Positions 57,813-64,000 of a stretch of DNA of 64,000 nucleotides are shown here, piece by piece. The position numbers were made by a program, and so were the translations under genes. Position 1 is the stretch's first letter, and each line of letters begins with the position of its first letter. The notes below the pieces were generated by a model. It saw only the letters and a program-made list of their open reading frames with translations, was not told where the DNA came from and made no database searches. Source of the stretch: Cereibacter sphaeroides (GTDB taxonomy: Bacteria > Pseudomonadota > Alphaproteobacteria > Rhodobacterales > Rhodobacteraceae); contig QFQS01000002.1 in assembly GCA_003243455.1 (NCBI GenBank), positions 485,091 through 549,090 on the forward strand, given 5' to 3'.

Positions 57813-58643
57813 TCAGCCTTTGGATAGTATCCAGTCGAGCGCGCGTGTCGGCATCAGGCGGCGAACGATATCCATTGCGTAGGTAGGGGTGGTGACGAAG
57901 TAACGCGCGGCGGGTCGGGGGGTTTCGAGCGCGAGGACAAGTTTTGCCGTAACAGCCGAGGCGGGGAGTTCGAACCGGTCCGGTCCCCGGCTTTCGTAGA
58001 GGCGCTTCAACAGGGAGGCTTCGTATTGCGCGCGCCGGGGCGAGGCGCGCCAGTCGATCCAGCGTTCGAAATGGGGAACGGCCTTTTTCCGCAGGTCCGA
58101 GGTGATGGGGCCGGGTTCGATCAGGATGATTCTGATGGGCGTGTCGCGCATTTCCAGGCGCAGCACATCCGTCAGCCCTTCCATGGCGAATTTGGTCGAG
58201 ACATAGGCGCCGCGCCAGGGGGCGGCAACGAAGCCGAGGATGGAGGAGCAGTTGACGATCCGGCCATGCCCCTGTGCCCGCATCACCGGGATCACACGGC
58301 GAATCAGCTCATGATAGCCGAAGAGGTTGACCTCGAAGATCGCCCGCAAGGCGCCTGTCGGCAGGTCTTCGACCGCGCCGGGACAGGCGAAGGCGCCGTT
58401 GTTGAAGATGGCGTCCAGCGTGCCGCCAGTTCGGGACAATGCCTCTTCCAGGGCGGCGGCGATGCTGGACTCGTCGGCGTAGTCGAGGGCAAAGCTTTCC
58501 AGACCTTCGGCGCGCAGCCTTTCGCAGTCGGCTTCTTGCCGACAGGTCGCAAAAACGCGCCAGCCTCGGGCATGCAGCCCCCGTGCAGCGTCAAGTCCGA
58601 TACCCGACGAGCAGCCGGTGATGAGAATGCTGCGCACCGGCAT
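57813..58643 (-). CDS. Short-chain dehydrogenase/reductase
   Basis: A classical SDR of 276 residues. The cofactor motif TGCSSGIGLDAARGL is near the N-terminus, NNGAF is at about 86, the catalytic Ser is in NCSSILG and the Tyr/Lys pair in YVSTKFAMEGL. The Arg following the motif 1 strand (FATCRQ) suggests NADP. The substrate is unknown. The C-terminal 70 residues are longer than in minimal SDRs. It is a single-gene unit upstream of a repeat copy. Confidence 0.85.
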   Translation of the reverse strand: MPVRSILITGCSSGIGLDAARGLHARGWRVFATCRQEADCERLRAEGLESFALDYADESSIAAALEEALSRTGGTLDAIFNNGAFACPGAVEDLPTGALRAIFEVNLFGYHELIRRVIPVMRAQGHGRIVNCSSILGFVAAPWRGAYVSTKFAMEGLTDVLRLEMRDTPIRIILIEPGPITSDLRKKAVPHFERWIDWRASPRRAQYEASLLKRLYESRGPDRFELPASAVTAKLVLALETPRPAARYFVTTPTYAMDIVRRLMPTRALDWILSKG

Positions 58644-58717
58644 GAGGCCCCCTTTGGCGTTGCGGGGGCCACCCTATGCAGACCGCTGCGCTTGGGCAAC
58701 CGGTTCGCTTCGGGCGC

Positions 58718-59341
58718 TCAATCGACGCTGTTGAACAACCCGTCCTCGACGCGTTCCCCAAGGAAGCGCGAGGCGATGTAACCTTCCACGCCATCACCTT
58801 CGATGCGTATCATCGACCAGCCCGGCGTTTCGGATGGCAGGACCAATACCGCCTCTCCCCTGCCGAGCTTGGCAAGGGATTCGGTTTCGGCCGAGGGACC
58901 GGAGCGGACGTTGACCGAACTGCCCTGCACATACTGGACGAAAGGCTCAGCCTCCGGCTGCGGCGCGGGTTCGGGATCGGCGGCTGCGGCAGGCTCACCG
59001 GACTGGACCAGCGGAAGCGCCAAGGTCAGGCCGGTTCCCAAAGTTGCAGCGTCTTCGTTGTTGTAGGCGGCTGCGACAAGGCCATCGACCGGGGTTTCTG
59101 TCGGTTGCCGGGTCTGAACTACCGGTTGGGCTGCGGGAACGGGTTCCGCTTGCGCGACGACTTGCGGTTCTGGTGCAGGCGCCGCTGCAACCTCGGTCTT
59201 TGCGGGCTTGTCGGGATTGGCATAGACGAGCGACGGAATTTTACCCGGCATCAGGCCATAGCGCACCGGCCCGTCATCGCGGCCCCCGAGCAGCATGGTC
59301 AGGAAAATACCTGAGCAAAGCAGTGTAAAAAGCTTGAACAT
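58718..59341 (-). CDS. SH3-domain protein with N-terminal anchor
   Basis: A 207-residue protein with a short hydrophobic N-terminus (MFKLFTLLCSGIFLTMLLGG, signal or anchor) and a Pro/Ala-rich linker. A C-terminal bacterial SH3 domain follows (GSSVNVRSGPSAETESLAKL ... EGYIASRFLGER). Such domains often bind peptidoglycan peptides or envelope partners. The role is unknown. A Cys in the hydrophobic segment does not fit a lipobox. It is divergent from parC with a 127-nt spacer. Confidence 0.8.
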   Translation of the reverse strand: MFKLFTLLCSGIFLTMLLGGRDDGPVRYGLMPGKIPSLVYANPDKPAKTEVAAAPAPEPQVVAQAEPVPAAQPVVQTRQPTETPVDGLVAAAYNNEDAATLGTGLTLALPLVQSGEPAAAADPEPAPQPEAEPFVQYVQGSSVNVRSGPSAETESLAKLGRGEAVLVLPSETPGWSMIRIEGDGVEGYIASRFLGERVEDGLFNSVD

Positions 59342-59468
59342 CACAAATCCGATTCCCCGAGCAGCCTTATAAACTTATCACGCGTGATGGTTGCAGTGGG
59401 GCAAAAACGAAGCTTTTCCTTGCCGCTTCGGTCTGGACCGGGATGGGCTGGGGCGATACACCACATCC

Positions 59469-61805
59469 ATGGCCGATACCCCCGAAGACCCCAAGATAGA
59501 GCCGGTTCTGGTCTCTGAAACGCTGCGCCGTGCGATTGGCGAGCGTTACCTGACCTATGCTTTGTCGACCATCATGCACCGTGCGTTGCCGGACGCGCGC
59601 GACGGGCTGAAGCCCGTGCATCGCCGCATTCTGTTTGCGATGCGGGAATTGCGGCTGTCCCCGACCGGGGGATTTCGTAAATCGGCCAAGATTTCGGGCG
59701 ATGTCATGGGGAACTATCACCCGCATGGCGACGGGGCGATCTATGACGCGATGGCGCGGTTGGCGCAGGATTTCAACCTGCGCTACCCGTTGGTCGACGG
59801 GCAGGGGAACTTCGGCAACATCGACGGCGATAACCCGGCGGCAAGCCGGTACACCGAAGCACGGCTGACGGCGCTGTCCGAGTTGCTGATGGAAGGGCTG
59901 GCCGAGGACGCCGTCGATTTCCGTCCGAACTACGACGGGACGCTGGAAGAGCCGGTGGTGATGCCGGCAGCCTTTCCGAACCTGCTGGCGAACGGCTCTT
60001 CCGGTATCGCCGTCGGCATGGCCACGAACATTCCACCGCACAACCTGCATGAGCTGATCGACGCCTGCCATCTGATGCTAACAGAGCCGGCGTGTTCGGA
60101 CGAGGCGCTGGTCGCGCTGGTGCGCGGACCGGATTTCCCGACCGGCGGCGTGATCGTGGAGCCGCGTGAACAGATTTTGGAAGCCTATCGCACGGGGCGC
60201 GGCGCGTTTCGCCTGCGTGCCAAGTGGGAGGTCGAGGATCTGGGGCGCGGCACCTGGCAGATCGTCGTAACCCAGATCCCCTATCAGGTGCAGAAGTCCA
60301 AGCTGATCGAGCGGCTGGCCGAGGTCATCCAGACCAAGAAGGTGCCCGCGCTGGCCGATGTGCGTGACGAGAGCGCCGAGGATGTGCGCATCGTGCTGGA
60401 GCCTCGCGCCCGGACGGTGGACCCCGAAATGCTGATGGGGATGCTGTTCCGCAACTCGGACCTGGAAATCCGCTTTCCGCTGAACATGAACGTGCTGATC
60501 GACGGGCGCGTACCGAAGGTTTGTTCGTTGAAAGAGGTGCTGCGCGCCTTCCTGGATCACCGTCGCGACGTGCTGCAGCGCCGGTCGCAGCACCGGATGG
60601 AAAAGATCGACACGCGGCTGGAGATTCTGGAGGGCTTCATCATCGCCTTCCTGAACCTGGACCGGGTGATCGACATCATCCGCTATGACGCCGATCCGAA
60701 GGCCGCGCTGATGGCCGAGGAATGGGGGCGGGAGTTTGTCCGGGCGACTTCGGAGAAGGACTACGTGCCGCCAGCTGCCGGTGAGGGTGAACTGACCGAG
60801 GCGCAGGCCGAGGCGATCCTCAACATGCGGCTGCGGTCGCTGCGTCGTCTGGAAGAGATGGAACTGCGGCGTGAGCGGGATGCGCTGATGAAGGAGCGTG
60901 CCGCGCTGGAGGATCTGCTGGGGTCGGACCGGCTGCAGTGGAAGCGGATCGGTCAGGAGTTGACCAGCGTCCAGCACCAGTTCGGCAAGGCGACTGTCCT
61001 TGGCGCGCGCCGGACGCAGTTCGCCGAGGCGGGTGTGGTCGAGGATGTGCCGGTCGAGGCAATGATCGAGCGCGAGCCGATCACCGTCATCTGCTCGAAG
61101 ATGGGCTGGATCCGCGCGATGAAGGGGCATGTGCCGCTGGATTCGGACGTGAAATACAAGGACGGCGACGAGGGGCGTTTCGTCTTTCATGCCGAGACGA
61201 CGGACCGAATCCTGCTGGCCGGATCAAACGGGCGGTTCTTCACGATTCTGGGTGCGAACCTGCCCGGTGGCCGTGGCATGGGAGAGCCGGTGCGCCTGAT
61301 GGTCGATCTGCCGAACGAGGCGGCGATCACCGATCTGATGATCTGGCGCGCGGGGGAGAAGCTTTTGGTCGCGTCTTCGGCCGGGGACGGCTTTGTGGTG
61401 CCAAGCGAAGAGGTTCTGGCTCAGACACGTGCGGGCAAGGTGGTGATGAACCTTGGTGACGACACACGGCTGGTCGCCGTGCGGGTCGTGCGAGGGGATC
61501 ATGTCGCGGTGATCTCGAAAAACCGCAAGCTGCTGGTCTTCCCTTTGGCCGAATTGCCGGAAATGGGTCGGGGCAAGGGCGTGCGCATCCAGAAATACAT
61601 GATGGCGCGCGGTCGTCAGGGAATGCTGGAGCTGGATGGCGGTCTGTCCGACATCACTACCTTTGCCTTGGCTGAGGGTTTGGCGTGGCCTATGTCGAAC
61701 GGCCAGACCCGGCGCGAGACGGCGATTGCGGAGTGGGTTGCGCGGCGCGGCGGCATAGGCAAGGCCCCGCCGCATGGTTTCCCAAGAGACAATCGGTTTG
61801 GATAG
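59469..61805 (+). CDS. parC: DNA topoisomerase IV subunit A
   Basis: ParC (778 residues) is the DNA-cutting subunit that decatenates daughter chromosomes. ALPDARDGLKPVHRRILFAM is followed by HPHGDGAIYDAM and NPAASRYTEARLT, whose Tyr is the DNA-linked residue. The C-terminal beta-pinwheel repeats are visible as MKGHVPLDSD and GRGKGVRIQKY. ParC rather than GyrA is favoured by the length and by the absence of the GyrA box. parE is not in the window. Confidence 0.93.
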   Translation: MADTPEDPKIEPVLVSETLRRAIGERYLTYALSTIMHRALPDARDGLKPVHRRILFAMRELRLSPTGGFRKSAKISGDVMGNYHPHGDGAIYDAMARLAQDFNLRYPLVDGQGNFGNIDGDNPAASRYTEARLTALSELLMEGLAEDAVDFRPNYDGTLEEPVVMPAAFPNLLANGSSGIAVGMATNIPPHNLHELIDACHLMLTEPACSDEALVALVRGPDFPTGGVIVEPREQILEAYRTGRGAFRLRAKWEVEDLGRGTWQIVVTQIPYQVQKSKLIERLAEVIQTKKVPALADVRDESAEDVRIVLEPRARTVDPEMLMGMLFRNSDLEIRFPLNMNVLIDGRVPKVCSLKEVLRAFLDHRRDVLQRRSQHRMEKIDTRLEILEGFIIAFLNLDRVIDIIRYDADPKAALMAEEWGREFVRATSEKDYVPPAAGEGELTEAQAEAILNMRLRSLRRLEEMELRRERDALMKERAALEDLLGSDRLQWKRIGQELTSVQHQFGKATVLGARRTQFAEAGVVEDVPVEAMIEREPITVICSKMGWIRAMKGHVPLDSDVKYKDGDEGRFVFHAETTDRILLAGSNGRFFTILGANLPGGRGMGEPVRLMVDLPNEAAITDLMIWRAGEKLLVASSAGDGFVVPSEEVLAQTRAGKVVMNLGDDTRLVAVRVVRGDHVAVISKNRKLLVFPLAELPEMGRGKGVRIQKYMMARGRQGMLELDGGLSDITTFALAEGLAWPMSNGQTRRETAIAEWVARRGGIGKAPPHGFPRDNRFG

Positions 61806-61806
61806 C

Positions 61807-61831
61807 CATCGCGGCCTTTAGGGTCGCGATG
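61807..61831 (+). terminator. Terminator after parC
   Basis: CATCGCG and CGCGATG pair perfectly, extended inwards by a G-T and two C-G pairs around a short loop, starting 2 nt after the parC stop. It separates two convergent genes. A longer imperfect GTCAC...GTGAC inverted repeat (61841-61888) may serve the opposite gene. Confidence 0.65.
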
Positions 61832-61891
61832 CTGTAGCGGCACAGTCACGATTGCCCGGTCGTGCCCAGGCGCATGACCCGGTTGTGACGC

Positions 61892-62866
61892 TCAGGCATA
61901 CAGCGCGGGAACGCCCAGTTGGGCGTGCATGCTGTTGACCTGCTGCGGATCGATGCCAAGCGCCTGGGCAAGTTCGTGCAGATACTGTGCCTCGACCTTG
62001 TTATCGAGACTGATCGCCATGACGGACATCGTGTAGATTTGTCCCTCCAGCCCCTTCGGCACCTGCCGGGCCAACCCTTCGATATCGACAGGGGCGGCAA
62101 GTTCGGCCTTTACGAAATCAAGCTCTTGCTGGGTTGCGTCCTGAAGATTGTTCAGCAGCTTGGCGCGTTCTTCATCGTCGACCTTGCCGTCGGCCTTGGC
62201 CGCCTGGATCATCGCCCGCAACATCAGCGCCGCTGCCGCTTCTTGTTGCGGGGCTGGGGCCGTGTCGGGCTCTCCGTAGTTCTGCAGCGACTGGTTCAGC
62301 AGGTCACCAAAGCCCGCATCGGCCTTTTGCGCACCCGGTTTTGGGGGCGCTTGCGTCTGAGTTCCCCCCGCCATCGCCGTCCCCGCCGCAGCACCGCCTA
62401 TGGCGCCGGCAAGCCCGCCCAAAATGTCGCCCAGACCGCCACCTTTGCCCCCACCTTTGGTCAACTGACCCAGGATGTCATCCAGCCCGCCGCCTCCGCC
62501 GGTCCCCGCACGGGTTGCACCGCCAGTGCTGGCCCGCGTAAGCTGTTCCAGCAGCCCGCCAAGCCCGCCCATTCCGGCATCATCGGGAATTCCGCCGCGC
62601 TGGCTCGGTGCAGATGTCTGTCCGGGATTTGCCTGACGCGCCCGACCCGCACTGGGAGTTCCGCCCAGAACGTCGCGCATCATATCCTGCAACCCGCCGG
62701 GCGCCGCACCGCCGCCTTGGGCACCGGGAGAGTTCGCGCCACCGAAAAGCCCGCCGCCGCCCGCGCTTGTCTTGCCGCCCTGGCGCGACTGCTGGATCAT
62801 GCCACCGACGCCCTTTGCGATCGCCACCCCGATCGCGACCTTCGCTAATGTCTTCATGAAACTCAT
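61892..62866 (-). CDS. DUF533/TerB-like protein with Gly-rich N-terminal region
   Basis: A 324-residue protein. The N-terminal segment KTLAKVAIGVAIAKGVGGMI is mildly hydrophobic, followed by about 160 residues of Gly/Ala/Gln-rich low-complexity sequence with repeated GGLxDxLGxL-like units. The C-terminal 120 residues form a helical DUF533 domain (AAALMLRAMIQAAKADGKVDDEERAKLL ... QVNSMHAQLGVPALYA), related to TerB, with acidic residues that could bind metal. The function is unknown. It is convergent with parC. Confidence 0.8.
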   Translation of the reverse strand: MSFMKTLAKVAIGVAIAKGVGGMIQQSRQGGKTSAGGGGLFGGANSPGAQGGGAAPGGLQDMMRDVLGGTPSAGRARQANPGQTSAPSQRGGIPDDAGMGGLGGLLEQLTRASTGGATRAGTGGGGGLDDILGQLTKGGGKGGGLGDILGGLAGAIGGAAAGTAMAGGTQTQAPPKPGAQKADAGFGDLLNQSLQNYGEPDTAPAPQQEAAAALMLRAMIQAAKADGKVDDEERAKLLNNLQDATQQELDFVKAELAAPVDIEGLARQVPKGLEGQIYTMSVMAISLDNKVEAQYLHELAQALGIDPQQVNSMHAQLGVPALYA

Positions 62867-63053
62867 GGCTCAATCCCCATTCTTCGCAAGCAGAGGCCCG
62901 AATTGGCCATCCAACGGGAACGCTAAGGCAGAATCAGCCGTTTGCCAGCAACAATGATCACGGTTTCATGCGTCGGCGCCTTGTCGCTTAGCCGTAATGT
63001 TGCGCCAATTGCCGCGCCGGGATAAGCCGGTCGGATCGACATCGGAAGGTCAT

Positions 63054-63821
63054 ATGATGATGGTTTCTCGTTTCCCGCGGCTTATGGGCGTTGGCCTTGC
63101 CGTGGCACTGCTTGCGGGCTGTGGACGAGGACTTGATGAACCCCCTGCCGATCTGGGCCCCTTCAAGCTGGGTCTCAACATCGTTGTGGCCGACAATATG
63201 CAGATGGTGCCGATTTCGCGCCCGGCCACGGTCGAACAGTGGGAAACGGGCCTGAAAAAGGCCGTTGCCGACCGGTTCGGGCGCTATCAGGGCGACCGTT
63301 TTTACAACATCGGCATCAATGTGGACGGCTATGCCCTGGCTCCGCCCGGTGTGCCGATCGTCGCCTCGCCAAAGTCGGTCGTCGTCGTGACTGCGAACAT
63401 CTGGGATGATGCGACCTCCACCCGGCTTAACCCCGAACCCAGGCAATTCACGATCTTCGAGAACATGTCGCCCGATCTCGTCGTCGGCAGCGGCTACACC
63501 AAGACAGCGCAGGAACAGCTTGATCAGCTTTCCTACAATGTCGCCCAGGCGCTGGAGAACTGGTTCCTGGAAAATCCGCAATGGTTCGACCCGGTCCGCG
63601 CGATCCCAGGGGCAGCGCCGCCCTCCGTCAGGGACAACCCACCTCCGACGGTATTCTCGGCGGGTGGGGCCAAGGCTGCGCCTGCGGCAGCTGCGGCTCC
63701 CGTGGTTGTGACGGAAGAGGTGATGGTGACACCGCTGCCGGAATCGGGCGCCGCAACCGAAGCTGCCGGCCCTACCTCGCCGCTGGCCAGGACGGCGCCG
63801 CCACGCCGTCCTGGCGGCTGA
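63054..63821 (+). CDS. Uncharacterised lipoprotein (255 aa)
   Basis: The signal peptide ends in the lipobox VALLAGCGRG, so the mature protein is probably lipid-anchored at the Cys near residue 23. The middle part (LGPFKLGLNIVVADNMQMV ... ENWFLENPQW) is a conserved-looking domain I cannot name, though it resembles small Rhodobacterales envelope proteins. The C-terminal 60 residues are Ala/Pro-rich and probably disordered. GGAAGG lies just upstream; three consecutive ATG codons (63054, 63057, 63060) make the exact start uncertain. Confidence 0.75.
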   Translation: MMMVSRFPRLMGVGLAVALLAGCGRGLDEPPADLGPFKLGLNIVVADNMQMVPISRPATVEQWETGLKKAVADRFGRYQGDRFYNIGINVDGYALAPPGVPIVASPKSVVVVTANIWDDATSTRLNPEPRQFTIFENMSPDLVVGSGYTKTAQEQLDQLSYNVAQALENWFLENPQWFDPVRAIPGAAPPSVRDNPPPTVFSAGGAKAAPAAAAAPVVVTEEVMVTPLPESGAATEAAGPTSPLARTAPPRRPGG

Positions 63822-63843
63822 GGCGCGCGTCAGCCGGGCCCGC

Positions 63844-63872
63844 TTGATTTCCGCCGCGCCAATGGATAAGTC
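63844..63872 (+). promoter_or_regulatory. Candidate promoter of tuf
   Basis: TTGATT at 63844-63849, a 17-nt spacer and TAAGTC at 63867-63872 give a plausible promoter with a leader of about 48 nt before the tuf ATG. Confidence 0.5.
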
Positions 63873-63889
63873 GCGCCCGGTGTAGAACT

Positions 63890-63905
63890 GGGCCCTGCCG
63901 GGCCC
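63890..63905 (+). other. GGGCCC hairpin in the tuf leader
   Basis: Two GGGCCC blocks flank TGCC and can form a 6-bp GC stem about 21 nt before the tuf start. It may be a leader structure, or it may be chance in GC-rich DNA. Confidence 0.35.
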
Positions 63906-63926
63906 CCCAATTCCGAGGCGCCCGCG

Positions 63927-64000
63927 ATGGCAAAGGCAAAGTTTGAACGGACGAAACCGCACGTCAACATTGGCACGATTGGTCACGTTGACCACGGGAA
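63927..64000 (+). CDS. tuf: Elongation factor Tu, N-terminal part (gene runs off the right edge)
   Basis: The first 24 codons read [20 protein letters not shown] followed by VDHG, which is the EF-Tu N-terminus up to the start of the GTP-binding P-loop GHVDHGKT. EF-Tu delivers aminoacyl-tRNA to the ribosome. The remainder is outside the window. Confidence 0.97.

Overview
The window reads as a contiguous piece of a GC-rich alphaproteobacterial core chromosome. The Rhodobacteraceae (Paracoccus/Rhodobacter group) fit best. The evidence is a short HPr kinase in a chvI-chvG-hprK-rapZ-EIIA-HPr run, a methylsuccinyl-CoA dehydrogenase of the ethylmalonyl-CoA pathway, phaA-phaB, a DUF6473 protein, a VPxPA-type CTERM surface protein, three deformylase-like genes ahead of fmt, and a GGRTATTT intergenic repeat of a kind I recall from this family. 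I saw no rRNA, tRNA, CRISPR array, intact insertion sequence, prophage or plasmid signature. About 68 protein genes are supported, most of them packed, and many overlap by 1-4 bases.

Layout. 1-4242: a partial 3-methyladenine glycosylase, an EAL-domain protein, the polyhydroxybutyrate genes phaA-phaB, and a DMT exporter. 4229-9116: a small DUF465 protein, a TrmN6-like methyltransferase with a DUF2007 protein, then polyprenyl diphosphate synthase convergent with ispE, and a periplasmic TPR protein. 9222-13056: ETF-ubiquinone oxidoreductase, greA, a membrane coiled-coil protein, and a GFA-fold protein. 13218-20450: smc, a MOSC protein, a lytic transglycosylase, and cobalamin genes cobD-cobC. 20631-25586: a kinase-like gene coupled to a dimethylglycine/sarcosine dehydrogenase-like flavoprotein, a small unknown, and a MalY/PatB aminotransferase. 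25695-28109: three deformylase family genes and fmt. 28173-32758: small membrane protein, TetR regulator, TRIC-type channel, rnhA, a LysE pseudogene remnant, ispH, a NYN nuclease-like protein, folK. 32838-41077: rpoZ-relA/spoT-DUF2062-pdxJ-acpS-lepB-rnc-era-DUF1491-recO, a long housekeeping series on one strand. 41141-46660: a 5'-truncated DUF1254/DUF1214 gene, an MFS transporter, mcd and pckA. 47005-52362: chvI-chvG-hprK-rapZ-EIIA-HPr and an acyltransferase. 52366-59341: 3-hydroxybutyryl-CoA dehydrogenase, DUF6473 protein, CTERM protein, etfBA, cobalamin adenosyltransferase, HIG1-type protein, SDR, SH3 protein. 59469-64000: parC, a DUF533 protein, a lipoprotein and the start of tuf.

How the genes fit together. 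Acetyl-CoA and C4 metabolism is a theme: PhaA and PhaB make (R)-3-hydroxybutyryl-CoA, Mcd oxidises methylsuccinyl-CoA, and EtfAB with ETF-QO pass acyl-CoA and N-methyl-amine dehydrogenase electrons to ubiquinone. PckA starts gluconeogenesis, and CobC, CobD and the ATR supply the B12 cofactor that the ethylmalonyl-CoA mutases need. The prenyl synthase, ispE and ispH make the quinone side chain and its precursors. The ChvG/ChvI two-component system is transcriptionally and probably translationally joined to a regulatory PTS branch.

No clearly new multi-gene system stands out. The most worthwhile leads are the third deformylase paralogue that has lost its catalytic residues, the mini-ORF coupled to the kinase-dehydrogenase pair, a perfect palindrome over the -35 region of pckA, palindromes ahead of mcd, the intergenic repeat family, and two decayed genes (LysE and DUF1254).
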